From Petrolisthes cinctipes (lineage: Eukaryota > Arthropoda > Malacostraca > Decapoda > Porcellanidae), in contig JAWQEG010000526.1 of assembly GCA_033782935.1 (NCBI GenBank), positions 1,637,501-1,701,500 of the forward strand: DNA of 64,000 nucleotides. Reading direction: 5' to 3'. The position numbers and the translations under genes are program-made. Under the pieces are notes generated by a model. That model saw nothing but the letters and a program-made list of their open reading frames with translations. It was not told where the DNA came from and searched no databases. Of this stretch, positions 1 to 11,126 are shown in pieces (position 1 is the first letter of the stretch; each line of letters opens with the position of its first letter).

Positions 1-487
1 CATATATATAAAGTGTTGGTCTATTTTCAGACATGTCTACACTTCAAAGACAACCATGGGTTGAAACATGAGGTTTCAGAGTTCGTAAGTTTGCAACTTT
101 AACTGGGTAACCACAAGATATTATAAGCTATGGTTATGACAACATTAACCATAGCATAGTTAGCTTAGTAACTTATTCTTTTCTTTGCTTCCTACAGAAA
201 AGAAGTGTAAGAAGCAAGGAGGGAAGACTAAGGGATGAAAGGATGGGTTGGAAGAAGCTTTAATACTGTAAGATGCATATTTAGTTTTGCATACCTTATG
301 GCATAATATGCATTCTAACTTGTGTAGGGTCACAATATTATTATTATTCACTATATGTATTCATTATGTATGAGTGATAAATTTGTCTTTTCAATCCCTA
401 GCTTTGGCTACAGTACCCTGTGAAATACAAATGTAACTCATTAGTCAAGTTAAACTAATTTGTTGAAATAATTATTTATCTTTTCAG
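1..487 (+). other. Intron-like sequence ending in a 3' splice site
   Basis: No convincing coding region is seen. The stretch ends in a pyrimidine-rich tract followed by AG at 486-487. This looks like a 3' splice acceptor feeding the SWIM-domain exon that follows, so the segment is probably an intron of a gene that begins outside the window. Confidence 0.45.
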
Positions 488-1458
488 ATGTAAAGCTATC
501 AACACAATCCAGCTTGTTGTCTTCATGACAGATATATTTGACCTGTACATGAAACAGCGACTGGTGGATATTGCACTTGGTCGGCGGCGAGTGAAGCCGG
601 TGCCGGTCAGTGTAGGCAGCCTACATGTTGAAGGGGTGACATCACTTGGGGATGGTAAATTCTCAGTACACAGCCAGAGTGACCCAGATCAAACCTACAT
701 TGTGGACATTACTGTTGGAACCTGCACTTGTTGTAGGGGTGAAAATGGTGCCATCTGCAAGCATCAGATTGTCTGTGCAGAGCACAATATGACGGTTGTG
801 CCCCAAATGTTTGTTGTGAACAGTGTCAATAGACGGTGGCTGGTAGCTCTAGCTCCTGGGGAGCAGAAAACCCCTGATGAGAATTTTTTTTAAAGATTGA
901 AAGACGTGAAAATTCAGAGTCACGAAGTGCATGAAAATGTTGTACCAGTCTCATACAGTGATTTTAATGAAGAAACGGTGATGAAGCAAATTAACAGACC
1001 TCAGCCTTCTAAAGACAGTGACTTTGATGATTTTCATGAACCTATACCAGTAGCTGCACCTGCACCTCAACATAGCTCTAATGTTACTCTTAAACAAACT
1101 TCACATGACTTGGCTGAGGCAATCATTAGTGCTACACCGTTAAGGAGATGAAAACTCTAAGACTGCTTTAAAGAAGGCTCTTCAGAAAGTCGGATCCTTG
1201 AAAACTCCAAATGAGTTTAATAGCTTTTTTAGTGGTTTAGGAACAGCAGTCAAAAATGGTGGAGCTGGACGAGGTGAAATTCCTTACCAACCAACAACTA
1301 TTGCAAGGAGAAGTGTTGGAACTCCAAGAGGAGCAGCCGCACCGTGTAAAGGTAGACGACCCAAATCAATAACTGTTCATGCCAAAAGACCCCGTAATTT
1401 AAGTTACAATATTAGCCAAGATCAAGCAAATGCAAAATCACATGGCATTGGCCATTAA
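488..1458 (+). pseudogene. Terminal exon of a MULE-type SWIM zinc-finger protein, broken
   Basis: The reading frame is open from the splice acceptor at 487 (first full codon 489; first ATG 525). It encodes a SWIM zinc finger, CxC...CxH, seen as CTCC-RGENGAI-CKH at about 724-765. SWIM fingers sit after the DDE domain in Mutator-like transposases and their domesticated relatives. The frame stops at TAA 891-893, right after a run of eight T. It is open again in the same frame (894-1151), then continues after a shift near 1142-1146 in another frame to 1458. That last part has a basic tail with IPYQPTTIARR, like the C-terminal tail I associate with arthropod MULE proteins. One stop plus one frameshift suggests a decayed gene, although the stop follows a homopolymer and could be a sequencing error. 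The upstream DDE portion is not in the window. Confidence 0.6.
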
Positions 1459-2123
1459 TTAAACCCTATAGGCTACATTGCAATACAGAGAAAAAAACAT
1501 AAACCCTGTCAGTGAAACAGTTAGCACCAGTGGTTGCTCTGCCATTTACTGTAGTGGGTGTGTGGAGGCTGTGGCAAGTGTTGGTCAGCCTCTCATGTCA
1601 AGGTGATCCTTGATTTTGTGGACTGGTCTCGTGGTTTAGGTGTTTGGTAGGTGTGATGGCAGCTGTGCAGCCTGTGATTATTTGGGGGGATTTGTTCTGG
1701 AGGGTGTTGTGGTGTGTTTCGGTGAGGTTGGAGGCACAAGCAGGTCTTGCATACTCCATCACTTACCAGATGTTGATGAATATTATACAATATATTTTAA
1801 TAAAATTTTATTTTCAAAGGTGTTTTGACTTACCTTTGTGCCCTATCTGTATCTCGAACAGTATCCAGACAATGACTGTGATAGCAACCTTATCACACTG
1901 CCTGTAGCATCATAAAAATTTTGTAGGTTAATACAAGAATGACAACATACATCTTGCTATAGGCCAAATAAATGCAAGGTTAAAGCAATTAAGGTTAACA
2001 TATATCCATAACTTAATACATCATGATTATTTATTCAGTTGCAATGATGGAAAATATAGTTCTTATGTGCTATACTTATGGTAGTGTATTGGGTTTTGTA
2101 TCATCGGTATACAGATTGTGTAG
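1459..2123. other. Noncoding spacer with a possible poly(A) signal
   Basis: No supported gene. An AATAAA at 1799-1804 could serve as the poly(A) signal of the upstream SWIM gene, about 340 bases after its last codon. Only short, unconserved open frames occur here. Confidence 0.3.
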
Positions 2124-2140
2124 CTATCTATCTATCTATA
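2124..2140 (-). repeat. Short (TAGA)n tail of LINE fragment
   Basis: A run of TATC units on the plus strand, TAGA on the minus strand, abuts the 3' end of the minus-strand LINE. Short simple-repeat tails are common at the 3' ends of several non-LTR clades. Confidence 0.5.
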
Positions 2141-4390
2141 GCTCCGACGCCTCGTTCCCTCCGGGAACTCCCACCAAGGGGGTAGCCACGGCAGAAGAGT
2201 CTCCAGTTTTCCCTGGTCCAGCACTCCCTCCTCACTTTCTCCATCCCCCCTCCCCCCCTCACACTTCTCTTTCTCACATACTCTTCCACTCTGTTCTGTC
2301 ATCTAACCGGAGGTCTACCTCTCACACCAGGTCCCACAACTTCACTATCGTACACCTTCTTTACAAACTCCACACTTTGCATTCTCTCTACATGTCCAAA
2401 CCATCTCAGTGTATTACGCTTCACTCTCTCAACCACTCCACACTCAATACCAATTGCCTTCTCACTCATACCACATCTCTCATACACACTCTCATTATTT
2501 TCTCCATCCCACCTATTAAGTCCACATCCTCCTCTCAAGTAACTCATTTCCACAGCACCTATTCTCGACTGATGAGCCCTACTCCATGTCCATGTCTCCA
2601 ACGCATATGTCAGTGTTGGTCGGATTATACTATTTCTCAGTCCATTTTTCACTTCCATACTCACACTTCTACCCTTCATAATCCTCCCCAGTGCACCTAT
2701 GACCTACCTGCCCCTCACTGCTCTCTCCCTGATTTCTCCTTCCATACTTCCACATACACAGAACTGTTCCCAGATACTTGAATTCCCTCACCTCCTCCAT
2801 CCTCTCACCCCCTAAAGTTATCTCACACTCCGTCCCAGTTGATACAGCCACTCTATAGGTTGTAGCAAAGTCAATTACTTCTGTTTTGGTCCTCTCAAAT
2901 ACCATCACTTTACTCTTACCAACATTCACTTTCAGTTGTCTTCGCTTAAACACAGACTGGAACTCATCCACCACCCTCTGTAACTCCCTTCCACTCTCAG
3001 CCATCAACACAGTGTCATCCGCAAATAACCTTGCCACCAAGGACCAATTTGCTTCATTCAGCCTCAATTTTACCCCTAGGCCATTCACATTGGCTTTCAT
3101 CTCTCTCATACAACCATCCATATATATATATATATTGAACAGCCATGGTGACATAACACATCCCTGTCTCAGCCTTACACCAATATCAAAACTCTCACTT
3201 AGATCGCCCTCTACCCGTACACATGCTGTTGCCTCTGCATAAAAGGCCTCAATGCCTTTCAGCAAGGACCCCCAACACCATAAATTCTCAACACCTCTGA
3301 CATAGCTTTCCTATCAACTCTATCGTATGCCTTCTCCAAGTCCATGAAGGCAGCATACAACTTTCTACTCTTCCCAATATATTTCTCCACTATTGATTTT
3401 AATGCAAATATTTGGTCCACACATCCTCTACCCTTTCTGAACCCTCCCTGCTCCTAACTTTATTCTCTGTTACTTCAATCAGTCTCTCAGTAAGAACTTT
3501 CCCATACACCTTCCCCGGTACACTAAGAAGGCTTATTCCCCTATAGCTACCACACTCCTCCTTACTCCCCTTCCCCTTATACAAAGGTACAATTATAGCT
3601 CTTCTTCAATCCTCTGGCACCTCTCCCTGCCTCCAAGCTAATGTGCATATAAGCAACATCCACTCCACCACTACGTCCCCCCCACACTTTAACATTTCAG
3701 CAGGTATCCCATCCACCCCCGGTGCCTTTCCCATCTTCAACTTTCCTATTGCTTTCCTAACCTCTTTCCTTCCTAATTCTCCCTGTACATCCTGTCGTCT
3801 ACCACCTGCCTCCATCCCCATGCATGTCACCACCGCCTCCCCTCCCGTCCCCCCATTCATCAGACCATCAAAATGTCTCTTCTACACTTCTTTCACTTCC
3901 TCACTTCTACTCACAGTAACTCCATCCTCTCTCTTCATTCTCGCACTACCAGACTTTCCTTCTCCTCTTTCTCTCTTCACCTCCTTCCAGAATAACTTCT
4001 TGTTCTCTTTAAACTTTTCACTCAGTTTCCTACCAAACTCCTCATCCACTCTCCTTTTAATCTCACTCACCATCCTTTTCACTTGTCTCTTACATACGTT
4101 ATATGCTCTCTTCCATCTCTCTCTCACTATCCGACACATTCATCTGTAATGTCCTCCTATATGCCTTCCTTTTCTTCTCTACGGCATCTTTCACTTCTTC
4201 TGACCACCAAGCACTCCCTTTCTTGCCCCTCTTCTGTGTCTTATATCCCACTGCCTCTGCTGCTGTCCTCAATACTATTGTCTTAAACACTTCATACACA
4301 GCATTCACTCCCACTCCCTCCCCTATCCCCATCCTTGCATCCCCCAGCACCTCACCCACCCTCCTCTTATATTCCTCCCTATGTGTAGCC
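2141..4390 (-). mobile_element. 5'-truncated, frameshifted non-LTR retrotransposon (LINE)
   Basis: Minus-strand fragments read as one decayed reverse transcriptase. From 5' to 3', the linker with WWSEEVKDAVEKK is at 4099-4359 and a basic segment is at 3882-4139. RT motif GKAPGVDGIPAEMLK is at 3606-3860, and a strand with YRGISLL is at 3399-3584. The catalytic segment is at 2669-3265, with RQGCVMSPWLFNIY and FADDTVL. The thumb and C-terminal part is at 2299-2679, with ETWTW and RWFGHVER. Successive pieces lie in different frames, so several frameshifts have accumulated. No apurinic endonuclease domain is present, so the copy is 5' truncated. I cannot assign the clade with confidence. The long plus-strand open frame across 2023-2781 is an antisense shadow. 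Confidence 0.85.
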
Positions 4391-5573
4391 TAAATCAATT
4401 GCGTATTAGGAAAAGTACTACAGTACTTGCCTGTATACTTGAAATGTGCATATGTAGCCAAAACCGAGAAAGATTACTGATATTAATAAATAGGTAACAA
4501 ACCCCTTGTCATTATATCTTATTTTCTCTTAAGTGGATAAGGTGATGCAACAAAACTTTAAAATTGCCCAATTATTACCTCCAGAGAAAGATTTAAAAAG
4601 TGAACTTACCGAGTGTTTGTTACAAGGAGTAGTGAACCCTTTGGGCCTTTATTGATTCCTTCTGCCTTGTGAGAATATAAGTACTGTACTGTATTTGGGA
4701 GTCGAGTGAGTTAAGTTAGCTGGTAAAGTAGAATTAAATACGAAGCTGTTGGTTGGCTTGGTGCACTGTTTGCAGCACAGTGGGTAAAAATGGTAAATAG
4801 GGATAATGAAAACACAATCATGTAATAAGCCTGTGAATTTTACCATACAGGGCGCATTATGCCACCTCTGTTTATAAAATATTTGGGTAAAGTACGATGG
4901 TACTGTACAGTACAGTAGTTACGGCCTATAGATTGGCTAAATAGTTACCTCACTCGTAACATTTTTATACGATGTACACTCGCCAGCACTGCCGCGTGGA
5001 CAGGGGCTCACACATATTCAGAGATGTAGCACCACTGTGATTATTTAGCTCGAAACAATCTACGTGTGTGAGATGAAGTATCCTCGATAAACAGCACATA
5101 AAGTGAACTTTGTTGCATAAGGAACTGAATCACTTAAATCTCTTAAACATGTGAGCCCCTGTACCACGCAGCAGTGCTGGCGACTGTACGCCTCTAAGCC
5201 AGTTTTGCATAAACGGTTTCTCTTTTCCAGTCTGTTTCCCTCCAGACTTACGTAAAGTTGCTAGTATTTTTCGAGTCCATGACTCACCTTAGTCACCTAA
5301 CAATAATATTTTGATTTGTAATAGGAGAGTTCGGAGTCTATACAAGTCAAACAAACAGTAGAGCTTGTAAACCTGAACCATAATATATATTACTGCTTTT
5401 GTTGATATTCACGAACTATTCTATGCAATGAAAAGTCTATTGTATTACTTGATTGTGCTCTGTCACCGAGTTATCAACATAAGCCGAATATAATATACAC
5501 ACCAAAACATGTGGACAGTGTTGCCACAACGCTGTAAAAACAAACCTCACCACCATCTCCCAGATTTATGTTA
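4391..5573. other. Noncoding interval
   Basis: No supported coding region. It contains several TACTGTACAGTA-like palindromic strings (for example around 4905-4916) and one small foldback repeat listed separately. Confidence 0.35.
4974..5189. repeat. Small foldback (MITE-like) inverted repeat
   Basis: The left arm 4974-5013 and right arm 5147-5189 are inverted copies. Both share CGCCAGCACTG, CGCGTGG or GCGTGG, and CAGGGGCTCACA, with a few mismatches and one indel. The unpaired centre is about 135 bases and has no open frame. This fits a small non-autonomous DNA transposon, but no clear target duplication was found. Confidence 0.5.
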
Positions 5574-7401
5574 CTGGGGCCGGATGCACGAAAGACCTTA
5601 GCGGCCGTTAAGTTACCTTAGCCGCCATTTTTGCCCTTAACTCACTATGGTGGTATGCACGAAACACCTTAGCAGCAATTGTGGCGGCCATCTTTAACCT
5701 TACGGCTAAGGGTGGTCGAGAGCACCCTTTAGACGACCATAGGGTTGAGTAGTGGAGCGTTGTGCTGCCCACCTGCCCAAATTATCGTACAGTAATACCG
5801 AAATTATGGTACGCTGTGCACATCAATTATGGTATTATTGTTGTACTGTGCTAATCATTACTAATAAGCAAATTTTTAATAACCAAGTTATATTATAGGC
5901 CTACTATAAAAGAGGAAAATCACATAGGTTAAAAATGCGTTTATTTGTTATTATTTTTAAATTATATCCTTGAATAGATGCTCTTTTCTTACCATAATTA
6001 TTTATTGTGTATGTTCCGACATTGTATTGGTCTACTACAACTACCACCATTGTCCTACCACAACAACAAACATTACACAGGGAATGGTAAGTTTGGAAAA
6101 TCATCTAAACGGGAATCATCACCACCACATTCACTACTACCACAACTATAACCTTCACATAAATAGAGAAGAAAAGTAGACAGTAAGAGCGGAATTAAGG
6201 TGGTCAGAAATCTCGGCATACTCTGGTTGTAATAGCTAGGCCTAGGCCCATGTTATGAAGTCGGCAAATTCAATGTTTCTCAATCCTCCAAACTATGCTA
6301 GGAAACAAATGACCCTATAGCCTACATACTAAATCAACGTGTATTCTGGTGTGATGTGGACGAATGGTAGGCACCAGAAAATGTGTTCTCTTTTTTTCCT
6401 TTCAGTTATCATAATCATGAGTTCTTCATCAGCTGCAGTATAATTTGCAATCTTGCAAGCTTAGTAGGAGGCTCTTCTGCCATATCAAGTAATTAAATGC
6501 CAAAATAATACTTCTATGCTCAAGAAATATCACACAATGTTCACCTCCCACTTCACGCAATGAAAATGAGTCATTTGTTTGTTTTCTGTGATAAGCTGTC
6601 ATCCCAACTGACTTCTGATTGGCTTATGTTGCCTAACGTGTCAATAAAGCAGCCCTCTCATTGGCCCAGAGAATGTCAGCTGGTGGTCCATAGTCGGAAG
6701 GGAATGGAACGAAACAAACATGGCCGACTGCTAAGATCACCTAAGGGAACACTAAGGTTGATGTTAACCCCTCCGGGACGGGGCAAGAATGGAATTACGC
6801 GCTGTGGGTACGGGCCCAATACTAACTTTTATCCTGCCTGTCCGGGTATTTCCCGGAAAATCACTCTACTTCTCTTACTCCCTACGTCTAAACTACAATA
6901 CTGAACAACTTAAATTTGATTGTGTACTCACCATCAACTCCTCCTCTTTCCATTAAAACCAACCCCAGCTCTCTAGGACACTCCATTGCCGAGAAATCAA
7001 GTGAGGAATGGAGGTCACTTTTCCCGTGAGAGCGAGGCTGCGTTCGCTTTGTGAGCGTGGCTCTGACAAGGACTGGCGGGGGTGGAGGAAAGATGGCCGC
7101 CGGCAGAATGACGCAACACTTGCCTCCCCCGGGCGACACGTCGTACGGTTCGTGTGCATCCTACCATTACAGCCCCTGTATTATTTGTGTGGTTAGCTGA
7201 CCATTCCAGAGTGGTTTTATGCCCTGGAGAGAAGCGTGGGAGTTATGTACAGTATTTACGCGAAACATTTTCAGTGTCATTCGCACCATTTGTTCATGTT
7301 CAACGTAAATATAAATGTGTCACTATCACTGTTATCCTTATTTTCTATATATTTTTGTATTTTGTTGTTTTAAATTTTTTATTATCATTTTTTCTATGCG
7401 T

Positions 7402-7610
7402 AAATGTGTCACTCTCACTTTTCTTATAGCCTAATATGTACAAATGTGTCACTATCACGTCACTACAGCCTAAAATATATGTACAAATGTGTCACTCTCA
7501 CTTTTCTTATAGCCTAATAAGTACAAATGTGTCACTATCACGTCACTACAGCCGAAAATATATGTACAAATGTGTCACTCTCACTTTTCTTATAGCCTAA
7601 ATAGTGTCAC
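7402..7610. repeat. 83-bp tandem repeat, about 2.5 copies
   Basis: AAATGTGTCACTCTCAC recurs at 7402, 7485 and 7568, a constant 83-base period. Each unit has two halves, one containing GTCACTCTCACTTTTCTTATAG and one containing GTCACTATCACGTCACTACAG. Diverged partial units flank the block. It lies between the transposase stop codon and the left piggyBac end, so it is a 3' untranslated or subterminal repeat of the element. Confidence 0.8.
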
Positions 7611-7663
7611 TGTCACCAAGTGTCACTGTCACTTTATTCGCATACTCCCATCACTTCCTGCTT

Positions 7664-10033
7664 CTATATATATTCCAATATATGGTAGTCTGAGAAGCAG
7701 TTTCCAGGGCATAACGGCACACAACATTCCTTGCACCAGAAGCGAGTTTCCTTGGACTTCTGGGGGTGACGTGTTGTGTGCCTGCAAACATAGCAGCGAC
7801 GAGAGCCTGGACGTCCTGACGGCAACGGTGGCAGATTAGTAAGGTAGTGGCGAGCCATATAGCCACTCTGCTGCAACCTGTCAGGCCGTTGTGCCGCTGC
7901 CTGTCTGCCTTGCTGTGGTTGCACAGTGCTGAACCTCTCCAGGAGCTGAGATATCAACTCTAGCTCGAATTCCCGGAGTGCCAACTTGGAGTCAGGGTGA
8001 TGCTGGAGGTAGAGTATATAACAGTTCAGCACTGTGACATCAAGAAGGTGGAAGAAAGCCTTCTTGTACCACTTACAAGTTTTTCTCAGACAATCGATGG
8101 AACTCACCATCATGTCTGACTTATCGACGAGTCTCATATTGATGTTATAATCGAGCACAGCATCAGGCTTGTAGATGGTATCACCTGTGCCGCGCTCAGT
8201 CTTCCCAGAATCCTGCATCACGCCCCTGTTCACGGTGGTGAGCATATTGACAGGGCGTTTATCGTGCCATTTGATGGCCAGCATGTTCCCACATTTCTTC
8301 TTGATGCAGTCGCCCCTCCGGGTGAGAGGGAATGCTGGCCACCCCTTCCTGTTGACACGAATAGTTCCGCAGGATCCTGTTTGGTGCTGCAGGAGAAACT
8401 GGCTAAGTGCTGGAGAGGTGTAATAGTTATCAGTGTACAGGATGTGGTTGTTGTCAAGGTAATCCCCCATGAGTGCCTTGACAACACTCCCGCTGAAGCC
8501 AAGAGGGTCGTCAGCCGGGACATCCACATCCGTACCTGAATAGAGTATAAAATCCAACACATAGCCAGTCTTACAGTCGCAGATGACATAGAATTTGATG
8601 CCAAATCTATGCCTCTTTGACGGGATGTACTGGATGAAGGACAGTCTTCCCCTGAACAGCACCAGAGACTCGTCGATAACCACTTTCTGGAATGGTCGAA
8701 AAAATGCTCGTATTTTCTCCTGGAGGATAGACATTACTGGCCTAATTTTCCACAGCCTGTCGTTCGGGTGTGGACCCATGTTGGGGGCGAAGTGCAGGTA
8801 GGACAAAATGTCCCTATATCTGTCCCTGGACATGTATTTCCCGAACGCAGGTGTGGATATCAGGGCGTGTGTGCTCCAGAAGTCCTTGAGGCGATGTTTC
8901 TTGACATGAGGCATCATCATGGTCAAAGCTAACCACACATACAACTCAGCAATATCGACGTCAGCCCATTGCAACATCTTACTATGTTCCCTGCCTGGTC
9001 TATTGCTGAGTTGCACAGAGAGTTGTTTGAAGGTGTTTATCTCCTGCATCATGTAAGTCATCAATATTATATCAAAAAAGGCAGTGAAATAATCTAATAT
9101 TGATGACCTCTGACGACAGGGAAATGCGGCCTGTATACCTGAATGACTGTCGTCAAAGGCAGGTATATCAGGCGCAAATTCATCGCAATCCGTCCACACA
9201 TAGGGATCAGCGGGTCTATGACGAGGTGCGCCGCGTTGCTGTCGTTGTTGGCGTTGTTGTTGTGGTGGTGGTGGTGGTGGTGGTGGTGCAGCGGTACCAG
9301 GGGCAGGCGAGAGTGAGTCGTCAGGCACGAGAGGAGAGGGAGAGTGTGGTGGTGGGGGAGGTGGCGTCAGGTCACGGGGGGGCGGGCTATCAGGGTCAAC
9401 AGTAGGGGAGAGATAAGCTGCCTTTGTCCTCTTCCCCCTTCCTTTACCCTTCCCTCTTACTCCTACTCTCCTCCCTCTTACCACCACTGGTTGCGACGCA
9501 TCCTCGTCCGACGAGGAAGAGGAAGACGAAAAATCTAACCTCCTCCTCGGCCTCTTGCCCATGGGAGTGGAGACGTAGCGAGGTTTGGAGGTTGAAGCAG
9601 GAGTAGACCTCTTCCTGCCTCCCACGCCAGATGTTGTAGGAATGGGAGACAAGAGAGTGTCTCCCAAACTACCTCCCACCCCACTGGTGGACGGAATTGC
9701 AACAGGGGCTGTAACCTCTGACACATCATGCAAGGCTGAAGTTGAGGGAAGAGCTGTGATGGAAGTCACCGCTACACAGGCATCTTCCTCAGTTGATTCA
9801 TCAGCTTGCCATTCAGTATCAGAGTAGCTGTCCAGGTCGTCACTCCCATATGAAAGGTCTGCCAGATTCTCCAATTCCCGCCCTATTGCAGAATCTGACA
9901 ACCTTGCAGGTGCATGACGCAATCTAGCTGGTTGCACCCGCGGAGTGGAGGTTACAGGAGCGGGTGCGCCTGGCAGCGCGGTAGGATGCACCGAATCGAA
10001 CGAGCCCGTATTTTCTTCACTACGCCCAGCCAT
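7664..10033 (-). CDS. piggyBac-like (DDE_Tnp_1_7) transposase
   Basis: Catalyses cut-and-paste transposition at TTAA sites in the nucleus. The frame is open from 10138. I favour the ATG at 10033 (789 aa, MAGRSEE...) because the preceding 35 residues look untranslated, though the 824-aa form is possible. Residues 1-300 are low complexity, rich in acidic, Ser, Pro and Arg/Gly stretches. The catalytic core follows, with the DDD triad visible as D454 (VVIDES), D535 (LYTDNYY) and D637 (MRLVDKSD). The C-terminus has a cysteine-rich zinc-binding domain (CYVC...CKECC...LC...C), which piggyBac transposases use to bind their termini. There is no internal stop or frameshift, so the protein could be functional. 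It resembles the PGBD4-type group. Confidence 0.9.
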   Translation of the reverse strand: MAGRSEENTGSFDSVHPTALPGAPAPVTSTPRVQPARLRHAPARLSDSAIGRELENLADLSYGSDDLDSYSDTEWQADESTEEDACVAVTSITALPSTSALHDVSEVTAPVAIPSTSGVGGSLGDTLLSPIPTTSGVGGRKRSTPASTSKPRYVSTPMGKRPRRRLDFSSSSSSSDEDASQPVVVRGRRVGVRGKGKGRGKRTKAAYLSPTVDPDSPPPRDLTPPPPPPHSPSPLVPDDSLSPAPGTAAPPPPPPPPQQQRQQRQQRGAPRHRPADPYVWTDCDEFAPDIPAFDDSHSGIQAAFPCRQRSSILDYFTAFFDIILMTYMMQEINTFKQLSVQLSNRPGREHSKMLQWADVDIAELYVWLALTMMMPHVKKHRLKDFWSTHALISTPAFGKYMSRDRYRDILSYLHFAPNMGPHPNDRLWKIRPVMSILQEKIRAFFRPFQKVVIDESLVLFRGRLSFIQYIPSKRHRFGIKFYVICDCKTGYVLDFILYSGTDVDVPADDPLGFSGSVVKALMGDYLDNNHILYTDNYYTSPALSQFLLQHQTGSCGTIRVNRKGWPAFPLTRRGDCIKKKCGNMLAIKWHDKRPVNMLTTVNRGVMQDSGKTERGTGDTIYKPDAVLDYNINMRLVDKSDMMVSSIDCLRKTCKWYKKAFFHLLDVTVLNCYILYLQHHPDSKLALREFELELISQLLERFSTVQPQQGRQAAAQRPDRLQQSGYMARHYLTNLPPLPSGRPGSRRCYVCRHTTRHPQKSKETRFWCKECCVPLCPGNCFSDYHILEYI

Positions 10034-10149
10034 TGTCACGGTCAAGCACACACTGATTGAATGTGGGGATGAAAAGGTCTGGTGGTGAAGTATAGCCAGA
10101 TCAAAAAAAATCCCGACAAATTTGGCGTTTTTCCCCATAAATTACCAAA

Positions 10150-10250
10150 AGCGGGATTTCCCGCTGCCCGGACTCTGTCGACAGAGCGGGATTTCCCGCT
10201 GCCCGGCCTCTGTCGACCGAGCGGGAAATCCCGCTGCCCGGACTCTGGGG
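10150..10250. repeat. Three 35-bp subterminal repeats of the piggyBac element
   Basis: Units start at 10150, 10185 and 10220. Each contains GCGGGATTTCCCGC (GCGGGAAATCCCGC in the third), a near-perfect palindrome, then TGCCCGG and CTCTGTCGAC (CTCTGGGGG in the last). Period 35 bases is close to three helical turns plus, so the sites may be bound by transposase on a similar face. A related CCGGGTATTTCCCGG palindrome lies near the opposite end. Confidence 0.75.
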
Positions 10251-10365
10251 GTTAGGGCCAATAGAGCATACAACCATAGCAGCAACCTTACCATCCCCTT
10301 AGTGAAACTGCCTAAGGTTACCTTAACGGTCACTCCGCTAAGGTCTTTCGTGCATCCGGCCCCTG

Positions 10366-10560
10366 CATATTATTAAGTCAATAACAATGTAAATTATTGT
10401 TCACAATAATTATTACTGCTTTTTCATAAGGCTGAATCTATATAAAGATTGCGTAGGCGTTAATAGGGAGACTAGTTTTTTCCATCTAGGCATGGCAATA
10501 CTTACAGGCGGCTCGAATCGTCCAAAGTTGGTTAATATGCGAGAGGGCAGGCAGCGAGAG
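10366..10560. other. Noncoding spacer between the Harbinger-like and MULE-like elements
   Basis: No gene seen. The last nine bases, 10552-10560 (CAGCGAGAG), nearly match CAGCGGGAG at 17370-17378 and are a candidate target duplication of the next element. Confidence 0.35.
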
Positions 10561-10718
10561 GGAAGCGGATGGGGACGGCTGGCCATTCTTTGCTAATGGG
10601 TCTTGTGATTGGTGCAGCCAGCACCTCCAGTAAGCGCGTCCCTCATTGGTCCATCATTCCCCCCCCCCCCCCCCGCCAAGTGTCCCGTGCTCTTCAACAG
10701 CTGACAAACGTAAACAAA
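10561..10718 (+). promoter_or_regulatory. Left long TIR, probable promoter
   Basis: It contains two ATTGG boxes (inverted CCAAT) near 10608-10613 and 10645-10650 and a poly(C) run around 10659-10674. It ends 15 bases before the ATG of the enclosed gene, so transcription must start within or before it. In MuDR-type elements the TIRs carry promoters for inward-reading genes. No TATA box is visible. Confidence 0.5.
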
Positions 10719-11126
10719 CTGAGAACATAGCCATGGCGGGAGTGAATTCGCCTTTTCTTAAATGTAATTACTGTAACAAGGACTTCACAAGAAACAGTTA
10801 CAGGAAAGTGCATGAACAGAAATTTCACGGTGTATGTCCTAAAAGGAAAGAGTTAGTCGAGAAACCGGCTGATTCTTCCTTAGTGTGCAGCATTTGTGAT
10901 AAGCTTTTTACATAAGTTAGCAACAAGCGGACCCACGAGCGGAATATACACGGTGTAAAGCTTCCGCCTAGGCCTATACCATGTAAAGATGACGGTAGAT
11001 CTACTTTGGTTAAATGCAAAGAGTGCAATGAAGCCTACCCAACACTTAATAACTACCGAGAGCATCTCCTTGCACAACATCAGATTGAAACCCACAAAAC
11101 TCAGCATGAGTTCACCTCTGAAAAAG

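Larger units (their letters stand above)
6768..10251 (-). mobile_element. piggyBac-like DNA transposon
   Basis: The left end follows TTAA (6764-6767) and starts CCCCTCC. The right end reads ...GGGGG before TTAG (10252-10255), a likely one-base decay of the TTAA duplication. TTAA duplication with CCC/GGG ends is the hallmark of piggyBac. The interior encodes one long DDD transposase on the minus strand. Subterminal GC-rich near-palindromes occur at both ends (about 6842-6858 and three copies at 10150-10250). It is inserted in a Harbinger-like element, so it is the younger of the two. Confidence 0.8.
5577..10362. mobile_element. PIF/Harbinger-like non-autonomous TIR element hosting a piggyBac
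   Basis: The termini are inverted repeats beginning GGGCCGGATGCACGAAAG. The first 28 bases match perfectly (5577-5604 against the complement of 10335-10362), and similarity continues through CCGTTAA...TTACCTTAG after a small gap. Both ends are flanked by CTG (5574-5576 and 10363-10365). Three-base TWA or CWG duplications are typical of PIF/Harbinger elements. A subterminal copy of ATGCACGAAACACCTTAGC lies near 5654-5673. After removal of the nested piggyBac, about 1.3 kb remains with no transposase frame, so the element is non-autonomous. The superfamily call rests on the TIR and TSD only. Confidence 0.65.

Noticed and set aside
2023..2781. 252-codon plus-strand open frame
   Set aside because: It is low-complexity Ser/Thr/His-rich and lies antisense to the LINE reverse transcriptase, so it is a shadow.
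5904..6179. Short open frames on both strands in the Harbinger-like element
   Set aside because: About 60-70 codons, low complexity, no transposase motifs.
10150..10250. CRISPR-like array
   Set aside because: Three contiguous 35-base repeats without spacers inside a eukaryotic transposon end.
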